The notes under the pieces are model-generated. The model ran no database searches and was not told the DNA's origin. It saw only the letters and a list, made by a program, of their open reading frames with translations. A stretch of DNA of 64,000 nucleotides. Source: JBHYDC01 sp051861205 (GTDB taxonomy: Bacteria > Pseudomonadota > Alphaproteobacteria > Rhizobiales > Pleomorphomonadaceae). The position numbers and the translations under genes were made by a program. Below are positions 39,916 to 49,310 of this stretch, piece by piece; position 1 is the first letter of the stretch; the number at the start of each line of letters is the position of its first letter. Location of the stretch: contig JBHYDC010000017.1 in NCBI GenBank assembly GCA_051861205.1, forward strand, positions 33,588-97,587, read 5' to 3'.

Positions 39916-42696
39916 TCAGGCAAATTGGCCGTGGCAGTGCTTGAACTTCTTGCCGGATCCACAGGGACATTGCTCGTTCCGGCCGACCTGACCCCAGGTG
40001 GAGGGGTCGTTCGGATTGCGCGCTACGGGCTGGCCTTCCTCGTCGAAGACGGTGGCGAGCATGGAGGCGGCCGGCAGCGCGGACATCTCGTCCTCTCCCG
40101 TGAAGGGGTTGGCGTGATGTTCGGCGAGGCGGGTTTCGTCGAAAACGGGCGCGGGGGCCTGCTGGCGCAGTTCCACGCGCATCAACTGGGCGGTGACCTG
40201 TTGGCGCAACTGACCGAGCAGGGTCTCGAAGAGGGCGAAGGCCTCGGTCTTGTATTCGTTCAGCGGATCGCGCTGGGCATAGCCGCGGAAGCCGACGACC
40301 GAGCGCAGGTGGTCGAGGTGGGCAAGATGCTCACGCCAGAGATTATCCAGCGTTTGCAACAGGACCGCCTTTTCGACATGGCGCATCAGATCGTTGCCGA
40401 AGCGCTGCTCGCGCGCGGCGAAATTCTCGTCCGCGGCCGTCTTGAGCCGCTCCTCGATTTCCTGGTCCGCGATGCCTTCTTCTTTGGCCCACTGATCGAC
40501 GGGAAGATCGAGGTTGAGGGTTTCGCCAACGGCGGTCTTCAGGCCGGCGACGTCCCATTGTTCAGCGTAGGCGTTTTCCGGAATGTGCTTGGATACAAGC
40601 TCGCCGATAACTTCGTGGCGCATATCCGCGACCGTCTCGGCGACGCTTGCTTCCGACATGAGCTCGATGCGCTGCTCGAAGATCACCTTGCGCTGATCGT
40701 TCATGACGTTGTCGTATTTGAGCAGGTTCTTGCGGATATCGAAGTTGCGGGCTTCGACCTTCTGCTGGGCCTTTTCAAGCGCCTTGTTGATCCAGGGATG
40801 GATGATCGCCTCGCCGTCCTTGAGGCCGAGCTTCGTCAGCATGCCGTCCATGCGGTCGGAGCCGAAGATGCGCATCAGGTCGTCTTGCAGCGAAAGATAG
40901 AAACGGGAATGGCCGGGGTCGCCCTGACGGCCTGAGCGCCCGCGGAGCTGGTTATCGATGCGGCGGCTTTCGTGGCGTTCGGTGCCGATGACGAAGAGAC
41001 CGCCGGCAGCCAGCGCCTTTTCCTTGAGGCGGGCGATATCCTCGCGGATTTTCTGCTCGCGCGCGTCGCGTTCGGGGCCGGGGGGCACATCGGCGAGCTC
41101 GTGGGCTATGCGCATGTCGGCGTTGCCGCCGAGTTGGATATCGGTGCCGCGGCCGGCCATGTTGGTGGCGATCGTCACTGCGCCGGGCACGCCGGCCTGG
41201 CTGATGATAAAAGCTTCCTGCTCGTGGTAGCGCGCGTTCAGGACCTGGAACACCATCTCGTTCGCGCCCTGGTCGCCATCGAACAGAACGTCGAAGTCGT
41301 GCTGGCGAAAGCCTTCAGATTTCAAAAGCGCGGCTAGGCTTTCCGATTTCTCGATGGACGTGGTGCCGACGAGAACCGGCTGGCCGCGTGTCTTAGCTTC
41401 GCGGATGGTCGCGACGATGGCTTTGTATTTCTCCGCGACGGTCCGGTAGACCTCGTCATCGTCGTCCTGGCGGGCGACGGTGCGATGGGTCGGGATTTCC
41501 AGAACTTCGAGGCCGTAGATATCGGCGAACTCATCCGCTTCCGTTGCAGCCGTACCGGTCATACCGGCAAGCTTTTCGTACATCCGGAAGTAGTTCTGGA
41601 AGGTGATCGACGCCAGCGTCTGATTTTCCGGCTGGATGCGCACGTGTTCCTTGGCTTCCAGAGCCTGATGGAGGCCGTCGGAATAGCGGCGGCCCGGCAT
41701 CATGCGGCCGGTAAACTCGTCGATGATGATCACCTCATCGCCCTTGACGATGTAGTCCTTGTCGCGCTGGAACAGCCTGTGGGCACGCAGTGCCTGGTTC
41801 ACGTGGTGAACGACGGAGACGTTCTCGACATCATAGAGCGAGCCGCCCTTGAGGAGGCCCGCTTCCTTCAGCCGGCCTTCGAGCTTTTCGGTGCCCGCTT
41901 CGGTGAAGATGGCGGTGCGCTGCTTTTCGTCGACCTCGTAATCCTCAGGCGTGAGCCCAGGGATGAACGTGTCGATGGTGTTGTAGAAATCCGAGCGGTC
42001 TTCGAGCGGACCGGAGATGATCAGCGGCGTGCGCGCTTCGTCGACGAGGATGGAGTCCACTTCGTCGACGATGGCGTAGTGGTGGCCGCGCTGGACCATC
42101 TGCGCGCGCTCATACTTCATGTTGTCGCGGAGATAATCGAAGCCGAGTTCGTTGTTGGTGGCGTAGGTGATGTCGCAGGCATAGGCGGCGCGCCGCTCGT
42201 CGTCGGAGATGCCGTGGACGATGACGCCGGTCGAGAGCCCGAGGAAATTATAGATGCGCCCCATCCACTCGGAGTCGCGTTTGGCGAGGTAGTCGTTGAC
42301 GGTTACGACGTGCACGCCCTTGCCGGGCAGCGCATTGAGGTAGGTCGCCAGAGTTGCGACGAGGGTCTTGCCTTCGCCGGTCTTCATCTCGGCGATGTCA
42401 CCGTCGTGCAGAACCATGCCGCCGATGAGCTGGACGTCGAAATGGCGCTGTCCGAGCACGCGGCGGGCTGCTTCGCGAACGGTCGCGAAGGCAGGGATCA
42501 GGAGATCGTCGACGGAGGTCCCGCTCGCGATCTTCTCGCGGAATTCAGCGGTTCGGGCGCGCAGCGCCTCGTCGGAGAGCGCGAGCATCGCCGCTTCAAG
42601 GGCGTTGATCTCGGCTACCTGCGGGCGGTAACCCTTGACGCGGCGGTCGTTCGCCGATCCGAATAGCTTACGCGCGATTGCGCCGAGGCCGACCAT
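39916..42696 (-). CDS. secA: Protein translocase ATPase SecA
   Basis: Motor of Sec-dependent export. The 926-residue protein contains the DEAD motor with Walker A (TGEGKT, about residue 101), the DEVDSILVDEARTPLIIS segment, the second motor motif ATNMAGRGTDIQLGGNADM, the preprotein cross-linking and scaffold domains, and a C-terminal zinc site C910, C912, C921, H922 for SecB and lipid contact. Length and domain order are normal. It is divergent from the PPIase gene across a 369-base region. Confidence 0.98.
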   Translation of the reverse strand: MVGLGAIARKLFGSANDRRVKGYRPQVAEINALEAAMLALSDEALRARTAEFREKIASGTSVDDLLIPAFATVREAARRVLGQRHFDVQLIGGMVLHDGDIAEMKTGEGKTLVATLATYLNALPGKGVHVVTVNDYLAKRDSEWMGRIYNFLGLSTGVIVHGISDDERRAAYACDITYATNNELGFDYLRDNMKYERAQMVQRGHHYAIVDEVDSILVDEARTPLIISGPLEDRSDFYNTIDTFIPGLTPEDYEVDEKQRTAIFTEAGTEKLEGRLKEAGLLKGGSLYDVENVSVVHHVNQALRAHRLFQRDKDYIVKGDEVIIIDEFTGRMMPGRRYSDGLHQALEAKEHVRIQPENQTLASITFQNYFRMYEKLAGMTGTAATEADEFADIYGLEVLEIPTHRTVARQDDDDEVYRTVAEKYKAIVATIREAKTRGQPVLVGTTSIEKSESLAALLKSEGFRQHDFDVLFDGDQGANEMVFQVLNARYHEQEAFIISQAGVPGAVTIATNMAGRGTDIQLGGNADMRIAHELADVPPGPERDAREQKIREDIARLKEKALAAGGLFVIGTERHESRRIDNQLRGRSGRQGDPGHSRFYLSLQDDLMRIFGSDRMDGMLTKLGLKDGEAIIHPWINKALEKAQQKVEARNFDIRKNLLKYDNVMNDQRKVIFEQRIELMSEASVAETVADMRHEVIGELVSKHIPENAYAEQWDVAGLKTAVGETLNLDLPVDQWAKEEGIADQEIEERLKTAADENFAAREQRFGNDLMRHVEKAVLLQTLDNLWREHLAHLDHLRSVVGFRGYAQRDPLNEYKTEAFALFETLLGQLRQQVTAQLMRVELRQQAPAPVFDETRLAEHHANPFTGEDEMSALPAASMLATVFDEEGQPVARNPNDPSTWGQVGRNEQCPCGSGKKFKHCHGQFA

Positions 42697-43065
42697 GGCA
42701 GCCTATCCCTTCGTCCTTGGAGCGGCGCCCGGGCCCGGGTCGGCGCGCTAAACTATACAATCTCTTGAGGCGCGATCGAAGCTCATCCAAAAGGACGCAC
42801 CGCCAACGTGCCAATGACCGAACGCAGCGGGAGGGCCGGCGTATCCGTCCCTGGCGCAACCGGTACCTCGACCGGCGTTCAAGTCGGCCGATCAACCGAT
42901 AGCTCGGCCCGGAACTACGTAAGTTGGCACCCCCCGGATGTCAACGTGGCGCCTTCCGCGCGCCCCAAACCCGCGCTATACGCCTGTGCGACGTTCGGAG
43001 GTAATGCTGCCTCCCACTCGGCCAGACCGGGCTTGCCCCGTGATAGATGCAAGGATATGCCGCCC
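42697..43065. other. Divergent intergenic region between secA and the PPIase gene
   Basis: No gene recognised. A TATAGT box for secA is visible at 42751-42756 (minus strand) without a convincing -35 partner. A TATACG box for the PPIase lies at 42977-42982. An open frame running through this region is an upstream extension of the PPIase frame with no family similarity. Confidence 0.4.
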
Positions 43066-43917
43066 ATGATGTTTCGCGCCACCGACCACTTCGCCCGCTT
43101 TGCCCCTGCCGTGATCATCCTGGGGATGGCGTTCGCGGTTCCGGCTCTTTCCGCTGAGGATAATGTTCTGGCGCGCGTCAACGGTGAACCCATTACCAAG
43201 GCGCAAGTCGATCACGCCTTGGAGGTTTTCAGCGAGCAATTGAAGCAGGTTCCCGTAGGCGCGCGCCAATCCATGGTGATCGACGCGCTCGTCGACATGC
43301 ATGTGATGGCCGATGCCGCAAAGGCCGAAGGGCTGGAATCGAACCAGGGTTACAAGGACCGGATGGCGTTCCTAACGGCGCAGGCCCTTCGCAACACCTA
43401 TGTGGAAGAGAGCATCACCAACAGCATCACCGAAGACGATCTCAAGGCGCGCTATGAGAAGGACGTCGCCGGCTACACGCCGCCGGAAGAAGTGCGCGCG
43501 CGTCACATTCTCGTGAAAACCGAGGAAGAGGCCAATCAGATCATCAAGGATCTGGCCGCAGGCGGCGATTTCGGAAAGATCGCGGCTGAGAAGTCCGAGG
43601 ATCCGGGATCGAAGGTCAACGGCGGCGATCTGGGGTTCTTCGCAAGGGGCCAGATGGTGTCGGAGTTCGAGGCCGAGGCGTTCGCGCTCCCCGCCGGGCA
43701 GACGTCCGCCAAGCCGGTGAAGTCTCAGTTCGGCTTCCATGTGATCCGCGTCGAGGAGAAGCGCACGCAGCCGGTTCCGGCTTTCGAGGAGGTGCGGGCT
43801 CAGGTCAAGCAGGCCGTGCAGCGCGACAAATTCCAGGAGACCTTGGCCAAGCTGAAGGGCGAAGCCAAGATCGAGCGCCTCGATCAGCCGGCGGCCGTGC
43901 CTGCGCCCGCGCAGTAA
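43066..43917 (+). CDS. Periplasmic parvulin-type peptidyl-prolyl isomerase
   Basis: A 283-residue SurA/PrsA-like chaperone: signal peptide ending ALSAED (about residue 26), an N-terminal helical chaperone part, then a PpiC rotamase domain (VRARHILVKTEEEANQIIKDL, ..., GGDLGFFARGQMVSEFEAEAFAL, ..., SQFGFHVIRVEEKR). It folds outer-membrane or periplasmic proteins. ATG 43066 lies ten bases after AAGGA. It is divergent from secA, a sensible pairing for export. Confidence 0.9.
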   Translation: MMFRATDHFARFAPAVIILGMAFAVPALSAEDNVLARVNGEPITKAQVDHALEVFSEQLKQVPVGARQSMVIDALVDMHVMADAAKAEGLESNQGYKDRMAFLTAQALRNTYVEESITNSITEDDLKARYEKDVAGYTPPEEVRARHILVKTEEEANQIIKDLAAGGDFGKIAAEKSEDPGSKVNGGDLGFFARGQMVSEFEAEAFALPAGQTSAKPVKSQFGFHVIRVEEKRTQPVPAFEEVRAQVKQAVQRDKFQETLAKLKGEAKIERLDQPAAVPAPAQ

Positions 43918-43939
43918 GCGCCCTGCAAGCCTGTAATGG

Positions 43940-43977
43940 AACCGCCGCCCCGATCATTTCGGGGGGGGCGGTTTTTG
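43940..43977 (+). terminator. Terminator after the PPIase gene
   Basis: 14-bp stem with one mismatch (AACCGCCGCCCCGA / TCGGGGGGGGCGGTT) and a T-run, 22 bases after the stop. Confidence 0.88.
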
Positions 43978-44006
43978 TCTATCCTCCCGTTCCAGCCGAG
44001 CCCGCC

Positions 44007-45248
44007 ATGTCGCACGCCGTTTCCCCGCTTGCTCCCAAGACCGTTCCGGACATGCCCGCAATCGAAGGCGTGCGCTTTGCGACCGCCGAGGCTGGGATCA
44101 AGTATAAGAACCGGACCGACGTGCTGCTGGTCGCCCTTGACGAGGACACGGAGGTCGCCGGTGTCTTCACCCGTTCCAAATGCCCCTCGGCCTCCGTGGA
44201 GTGGTGCCGTCAGGCCTTGGCGGGCGGGTCGGCCCGGGCGTTGCTCGTCAACTCCGGCAACGCCAACGCCTTCACAGGGCAAAAGGGCCGCGACACGGTT
44301 CGCGCTTCGGCCGATTTCGCGGCGGAGGTGCTTGGCATACCGGCTAGGACGGTTTTTCTCGCCTCAACCGGCGTGATCGGCGAACCGCTCGATCCCGGTA
44401 AGTTCAAATCCGTGCTCGGTGAAACGGCAACCCGCTTGCGGCCGGGCGCATGGATCGACGCCGCGCGGGCGATCATGACCACGGACACCTTTCCGAAGGT
44501 CGCGACCCGGACGGTGGAGATCGGCGGGGTGCCGGTTGCCATCAACGGGATCGCCAAGGGCGCGGGCATGATCGCGCCGGATATGGCGACGATGCTCTCC
44601 TTCGTCTTCACCGACGCCCCGCTGGCCGCACCTGTGTTGCAGGCGCTTTTGTCGCCGGGCGTAGAGGGATCGTTCAACGCCATCACGGTCGACAGCGATA
44701 CCTCGACGTCGGACACGCTGTTGCTCTTCGCGACCGGACGGGCGGGCAAGCGCGGCGCGCCGCGCATCGAGACGGCGGGTGATTCGCGTTTGGCGGGGTT
44801 CAAGGCCGCGCTCCACGATCTTCTTCTGGATTTGGCGCATCAGGTGGTCAAGGACGGCGAGGGCGCGCGCAAGTTCGTGGAGATTACGGTGGGCGGCGCC
44901 GTCGACGACGGGTCGGCCAAACGGATCGCGCTTTCGATCGCCAATTCGCCGCTCGTGAAGACGGCCATCGCCGGCGAGGATGCCAATTGGGGCCGGATCG
45001 TCATGGCCGTCGGCAAGGCGGGCGAACCGGCAGACCGCGACCGGCTGGCGATTTGGTTCGGGGATGTGCGCGTCGCGGTCGATGGCGCGCGGGATACCGG
45101 CTATTCCGAAGCGCTGGCGACGGCCGCGATGGAAAAGGAGCACGTTCTGATCCGCGTCGATATCGGGCTTGGCACCGGGCGGGCGACGGTTTGGACGTGC
45201 GATCTCACGAAGGAGTATGTGGCGATCAACGGCGATTACCGAAGCTGA
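44007..45248 (+). CDS. argJ: Bifunctional ornithine acetyltransferase / N-acetylglutamate synthase
   Basis: Recycles the acetyl group from N-acetylornithine to glutamate in arginine synthesis. The 413-residue precursor self-cleaves before the threonine of KGAGMIAPDMATML to give alpha and beta chains. NSGNANAFTG and the C-terminal NSPLVKTAIAGEDANWGRIVMA are family signatures. The final residues AINGDYRS match the usual end. Whether it has both activities or only ornithine acetyltransferase cannot be told. Confidence 0.97.
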   Translation: MSHAVSPLAPKTVPDMPAIEGVRFATAEAGIKYKNRTDVLLVALDEDTEVAGVFTRSKCPSASVEWCRQALAGGSARALLVNSGNANAFTGQKGRDTVRASADFAAEVLGIPARTVFLASTGVIGEPLDPGKFKSVLGETATRLRPGAWIDAARAIMTTDTFPKVATRTVEIGGVPVAINGIAKGAGMIAPDMATMLSFVFTDAPLAAPVLQALLSPGVEGSFNAITVDSDTSTSDTLLLFATGRAGKRGAPRIETAGDSRLAGFKAALHDLLLDLAHQVVKDGEGARKFVEITVGGAVDDGSAKRIALSIANSPLVKTAIAGEDANWGRIVMAVGKAGEPADRDRLAIWFGDVRVAVDGARDTGYSEALATAAMEKEHVLIRVDIGLGTGRATVWTCDLTKEYVAINGDYRS

Positions 45249-45293
45249 ACCCGGCTGCCGTGTGGTGCCTTTCCTGATCAGCCGAGCGGGGGC

Positions 45294-45698
45294 GTGGATT
45301 TGAAACTTGTTCTGGTGGTGGCCTGCCTTCTCGTCGATCCGGACAACCGGGTTCTCTTGGCGCAGCGGCCTGAGGGCAAATCCATGGCGGGGCTATGGGA
45401 GTTTCCAGGCGGCAAGGTCGAAACGGCCGAAACGCCGGAGGATGCCCTCATTCGCGAGCTGGCCGAGGAACTCGGGATCACGGTGCGCAAGCCTTGCTTG
45501 GCGCCGTTCACCTTTGCCAGCCACGCCTACGATGGTTTTCATCTTCTCATGCCGCTGTTCGTATGCCGGCGGTGGGAGGGTTTGGCCGTGGCGAGAGAGG
45601 GGCAGACGCTGGCCTGGGTTCGCCCGAACCGGCTTCGCGACTATCCAATGCCGGCGGCGGACGAACCGCTTGTCGCGCACATCCTGGATCTGCTTTAG
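45294..45698 (+). CDS. mutT: 8-oxo-dGTP diphosphatase (MutT family)
   Basis: A 134-residue Nudix hydrolase that would sanitise 8-oxo-dGTP. The Nudix box GX5EX7REUXEEXGU is complete in GGKVETAETPEDALIRELAEELGI. The N-terminal segment VLLAQRPEGKSMAGLWEFPGGK is typical of MutT. The start is GTG 45294. It lies 45 bases after argJ and overlaps nothing. Confidence 0.93.
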   Translation: MDLKLVLVVACLLVDPDNRVLLAQRPEGKSMAGLWEFPGGKVETAETPEDALIRELAEELGITVRKPCLAPFTFASHAYDGFHLLMPLFVCRRWEGLAVAREGQTLAWVRPNRLRDYPMPAADEPLVAHILDLL

Positions 45699-45727
45699 GC
45701 GACGCGGGCCGGGTGCGTGCCGACTTG

Positions 45728-46624
45728 TCAGGAGCCGGAGGGCAGCGGCCGCTCCTCTGCCCCGAGCGCGTCTGCGAGCCGCGTCTTGGCCGTGCCCGGT
45801 CGAAGCGGCTTTTGCTGGCTTTCATGCGGTGCCCAGCCCGACATGGATAGAATCGCGATCGTCGCGCGGATCCGGCCGTCGTCATCGGCGTGGGCGGCGG
45901 CGTAATGGGTGGCGGCTCGCTCCAGAATCCGGGGGGATAGAAGCCCGCGCGCGCGTTCCGTCAGCGCGTTGCCGGCTCCCATGGTGGCGAGTTCCCGCAT
46001 GAGATGGAAGGGCGTTTCGTATCGCAGCATCAGCCGGTCGATGTCGGCGACGGGAAGGGCGAAGCCCGCGCGCTGAAGCAGGCCGCCGATGTCGCGCACA
46101 TCCGCGAAGGGGGCGACGCGCGGGGTGACGCCGCCGGTGATTTCGCTTTCGGCGGCGAGGAACGCCTCCCGCAGCTCGGTCAACGTATCGCCGCCGATGA
46201 GGTTGGCGAGGAAAAGCCCGTCGGGGCGAAGCGCCCGGCGGATCTGCACCAGCGCGCCGGGGATGTCGTTCGCCCATTGCAGGGTGAGGCTGGATACCAC
46301 GAGATCCAAGCTTTCCCCGGCGAAGGGCAGCCGTTCATCATCGATCGCGACATGCGGCTTTGGATCGGTGCCAAGGCCCGGCGTGAAGAGATCCGCCCGG
46401 ATCACACGGCCGACTTTGCCGGATTGCTGCACGGCGCGGGCCAATGCGTCCGTGGGGCCACCGATCACCAGGGCGGTTTCAAAGCTGCGGGACACTGATT
46501 GCAGGCGCTCGGCGATGTCCTCGGCCGCTATGGTCACGAGGAAATCGAGACCCTCCACGGCCGCGTCGATGGCGCGGCGGCGATGGCGGGCGATCAGGCG
46601 TCGATTGAAGACGTGCGGGAGCAT
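45728..46624 (-). CDS. SAM-dependent methyltransferase, NDUFAF5-like
   Basis: A 298-residue class I methyltransferase-fold protein resembling BioC and, more closely, human NDUFAF5: VFNRRLIARHRRRA at the N-terminus, the LPFAGESLDLVVSSLTLQWANDIPGAL region, and RPDGLFLANLIGGDTLTELREAFL. NDUFAF5 hydroxylates an arginine in complex I subunit NDUFS7; the bacterial role is inferred. The glycine-rich SAM loop is weak (VIGGPTD). Convergent with mutT, 29 bases between stops. Confidence 0.88.
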   Translation of the reverse strand: MLPHVFNRRLIARHRRRAIDAAVEGLDFLVTIAAEDIAERLQSVSRSFETALVIGGPTDALARAVQQSGKVGRVIRADLFTPGLGTDPKPHVAIDDERLPFAGESLDLVVSSLTLQWANDIPGALVQIRRALRPDGLFLANLIGGDTLTELREAFLAAESEITGGVTPRVAPFADVRDIGGLLQRAGFALPVADIDRLMLRYETPFHLMRELATMGAGNALTERARGLLSPRILERAATHYAAAHADDDGRIRATIAILSMSGWAPHESQQKPLRPGTAKTRLADALGAEERPLPSGS

Positions 46625-46748
46625 GGGACGGGTCCGGTGCGGTGTGACCGGGTTATGGGTGCGTGTTCCTCTCCCGTCAACGGCTAGCGCCGCGTGACAG
46701 GCTGTACGGCTACGCCTAAGCTTAGCTTGCGAGAGGGTGGGTTTATCG

Positions 46749-47567
46749 ATGTGGCGCCCGGTTCATGTGGCCTCCGATGTTTTCGACCGGGGACTCCGGC
46801 CGTCTCTGGCGGGCCGTGTTTTTGACGCGGCTCGCGGAGCGGCCCGGCTTGCGAGCGAAGCGACGCTCGATCTTGTGCTGCCGCCGTCCTGCCCGATGTG
46901 CGCCGTGCCGGTTGCAAGCCTCTCCGCCGTCTGCCTCGATTGCTGGAAGAGCGTCCGCTTTCTAGAGCGGCCCTGGTGCGAGCGGCTAGGAACGCCGTTC
47001 CCTTACGACCTTGGGCCGGGCACCTTGTCGGCGGAAGCGATCGCGAATCCGCCTACGTTCGACCGGGCGCGGTCGGCGGTCGTTTACGACGGGCCCGTGC
47101 CCGATCTCGTTCAGGCTTTCAAATACGCCGACCGGTCGGATCTCGTGCCGCTGATCACGGGCTGGATGATGCGGGCGGGCGGCGAGGTGATTGGGGATGC
47201 CGATCTGATCGTGCCGGTTCCAATGCACCGCTGGCGCCTGTTCAGGCGGCGGTTCAATCAGGCGGCGCTGATCGCGCGCGAGATCGCCCGGCGCGGCGGC
47301 AAGCCCTATCGGCCGATGGTGCTGATCCGGACGCGGCGGACGCGGCAACAGGTCGGGCTCAGCCGGGAGGCGCGGGCGGAGAACGTGATCGGCGCCTTCA
47401 AGGTGCCGAAAGGCGCGAAAGCTCTGATAAAGGGACGGCGCGTACTCTTGATCGACGACGTGTTCACTACCGGCGTCACGCTGGAAGCGGCGGCGCGTCC
47501 GCTCATGCGGGCCGGTGCGAGCGCGGTGGATGTTCTGACCTTCGCGCGGGTTGTCGCACCTGGATGA
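46749..47567 (+). CDS. comF: ComF-family phosphoribosyltransferase-like protein
   Basis: A 272-residue ComF protein. It has an N-terminal four-cysteine zinc module (CPMC ... CLDC) and a C-terminal phosphoribosyltransferase fold with the PRPP loop RVLLIDDVFTTGVTLEA. Homologues are needed for DNA uptake in competent bacteria but are widespread in others, where the role is unclear. ATG 46749 follows GAGAGG by 12 bases; a GTG at 46737 is too close to that site. Confidence 0.9.
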   Translation: MWRPVHVASDVFDRGLRPSLAGRVFDAARGAARLASEATLDLVLPPSCPMCAVPVASLSAVCLDCWKSVRFLERPWCERLGTPFPYDLGPGTLSAEAIANPPTFDRARSAVVYDGPVPDLVQAFKYADRSDLVPLITGWMMRAGGEVIGDADLIVPVPMHRWRLFRRRFNQAALIAREIARRGGKPYRPMVLIRTRRTRQQVGLSREARAENVIGAFKVPKGAKALIKGRRVLLIDDVFTTGVTLEAAARPLMRAGASAVDVLTFARVVAPG

Positions 47568-47613
47568 TCGCCCCTATATGGGATGAAGAGATCAGAAATC
47601 GGCAGGATGTGAC

Positions 47614-47868
47614 ATGGCAGAAGTGACGATCTATACCCGCAACGGCTGCGGCTACTGCGTGGCGGCAAAAGCGCTGCTCGACCGCAAGGGCGTTGCCTAT
47701 ACCGAGTTCAACGCCAGCGTCGATCCCGATCGGCGAGCTGAGATGATGGACCGGTCCGGGCGCACCACCTTCCCGCAGGTGTTCGTGGGCGCGACCCATG
47801 TGGGCGGCTGCGACGATCTTCACGAGTTGGAACGGCGCGGCGGGCTCGATCCGCTGCTCGCATCCTGA
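47614..47868 (+). CDS. grxC: Glutaredoxin 3, with CGYC active site
   Basis: An 84-residue dithiol glutaredoxin. Active site is C12-G-Y-C15 instead of the usual CPYC. The GSH-binding elements RTTFPQVFVGATHVGGCDDLHELE are complete. It reduces protein disulfides and ribonucleotide reductase with glutathione. It is 46 bases after comF and 13 bases before the nitrilase gene, part of a conserved Rhizobiales gene row. Confidence 0.94.
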   Translation: MAEVTIYTRNGCGYCVAAKALLDRKGVAYTEFNASVDPDRRAEMMDRSGRTTFPQVFVGATHVGGCDDLHELERRGGLDPLLAS

Positions 47869-47881
47869 GAGGGATTTTGCC

Positions 47882-48739
47882 ATGACGGTTCGCCGCGTCG
47901 CCTGCGTCCAGCTTCGATCGGGACGCGACCCCGCTGGAAATCTAGCCGCTACCGAGGCGCTGGTGCGCGAGGCGGCGGGGCGCGGGGCGCTCTATGTTCA
48001 GACGCCGGAGATGACGAATATCCTGGAGCGCAGCCGCGAGGATTTGTTCGCAAAGATCGCGCTTGAAGCGGACGATCCGTTTTTGCAGCGGATGCGGGCG
48101 GTTGCGGCCGAGCTTGGCATTCACGTCCATCTCGGGTCGCTTGCGATCCGGCGGGCGGATGGGCAGGTGGCGAATCGGGCCTTCGTGATCGGACCGGATG
48201 GGGCGGTTATCGGCGCCTATGACAAGATTCACATGTTCGACGTCGATCTGGCGAATGGCGAAAGCTGGCGGGAAAGCGCGACCTATACGCCCGGCACCGA
48301 TGCCGTGATGGTGGAGGCCGGCGGCTTCAAGGTGGGGCTGGCGATTTGTTATGACGTGCGCTTCCCCCATCTGTTCCGCGCCTATGGCCACGCCGGTGCC
48401 GACGCGGTGACGGCGCCGGCCGCTTTCACCCGGCAGACCGGCGAGGCACACTGGCATATGCTCCAGCGGGCGCGGGCGATCGAAAACGGCTGTTTTCTCA
48501 TATCTGCCGCGCAAGGCGGGCTGCATGAGGACGGGCGCGAGACCTATGGGCATTCGCTGATCGTGGACCCCTGGGGGCGGATCGTAGCCGAGGCCGGCCA
48601 TGCCGAGCCCGGTGTCATCGTGGCCGATATCGATCTTGCCGAGGTTCGCGCCGCGCGGGGCCGCATTCCTTCGCTTGCGAACGAGCGCCCCTTCGGCATG
48701 ACCACCCCGGCAGCCGGGCAACCGGCGCCGATGTCTTGA
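47882..48739 (+). CDS. Carbon-nitrogen hydrolase (Nit2-like)
   Basis: A 285-residue nitrilase-superfamily amidase. Catalytic triad: Glu43 (TPEMTN), Lys115 (YDKIHMFDVD) and Cys156 (AICYDVRFP). Closest characterised relatives are omega-amidases and deaminated-glutathione amidases (Nit1/Nit2), which would suit the neighbouring glutaredoxin; the substrate is inferred. ATG 47882 follows GAGAGGG. Confidence 0.92.
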   Translation: MTVRRVACVQLRSGRDPAGNLAATEALVREAAGRGALYVQTPEMTNILERSREDLFAKIALEADDPFLQRMRAVAAELGIHVHLGSLAIRRADGQVANRAFVIGPDGAVIGAYDKIHMFDVDLANGESWRESATYTPGTDAVMVEAGGFKVGLAICYDVRFPHLFRAYGHAGADAVTAPAAFTRQTGEAHWHMLQRARAIENGCFLISAAQGGLHEDGRETYGHSLIVDPWGRIVAEAGHAEPGVIVADIDLAEVRAARGRIPSLANERPFGMTTPAAGQPAPMS

Positions 48740-48795
48740 TGCGCGGATGGGAGTTGCAGAGTGACCGGGGCCGCTGAAACCGATATGACATCATC

Positions 48796-49257
48796 ATGAT
48801 CCGGTATTCTCTCATTTGCTCCGATGGACATGAGTTCGAGGCGTGGTTTCGCTCGTCGGGCGATTTCGACGATCAATCCCGTCGCGGCCTGTTGACCTGC
48901 CCGCAGTGCGGCAGTGTGTCCGTCGCCAAGGCTTTGATGGCGCCGCAGGTTGTGCTGCGCGAGACGCCCCGGCCCGCGTTGCCGGCGCCCGCGCCACCCG
49001 CCCCGGCAATGCCCGCCGCGCTGATACCGCCGGAGGCGGCGGAACTCATCGGCAAGCTGCGCGAGTTCAAAGCCAAGCTTCTCGAAAACTCGGAAAATGT
49101 CGGTGCCCGCTTCGCCGACGAGGCCCGCAAGATCCATTATGGCGAGGCGCCGGAGCGAGCCGTGTACGGACAGGCGAGCATCGAGGAAGCGCGCGAACTG
49201 GTGGACGAAGGCATCGGCATCATGCCGCTGCCGGTGCTGCCGGACGAGCGCAACTGA
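48796..49257 (+). CDS. DUF1178 family protein
   Basis: A 153-residue DUF1178 protein. The N-terminus IRYSLICSDGHEFEAWFRSSGDFDDQ and the zinc-type CPQCGS are typical, followed by a Pro/Ala-rich linker and the C-terminal ARKIHYGEAPERAVYGQAS segment. Function unknown. It usually follows the nitrilase gene in alphaproteobacteria, as here (56 bases). Convergent with ubiG. Confidence 0.9.
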   Translation: MIRYSLICSDGHEFEAWFRSSGDFDDQSRRGLLTCPQCGSVSVAKALMAPQVVLRETPRPALPAPAPPAPAMPAALIPPEAAELIGKLREFKAKLLENSENVGARFADEARKIHYGEAPERAVYGQASIEEARELVDEGIGIMPLPVLPDERN

Positions 49258-49310
49258 GGCGGCCGTCATCCAGCCGCCCTCCAGCCACTTGGATCAATAC
49301 TGACGACTGC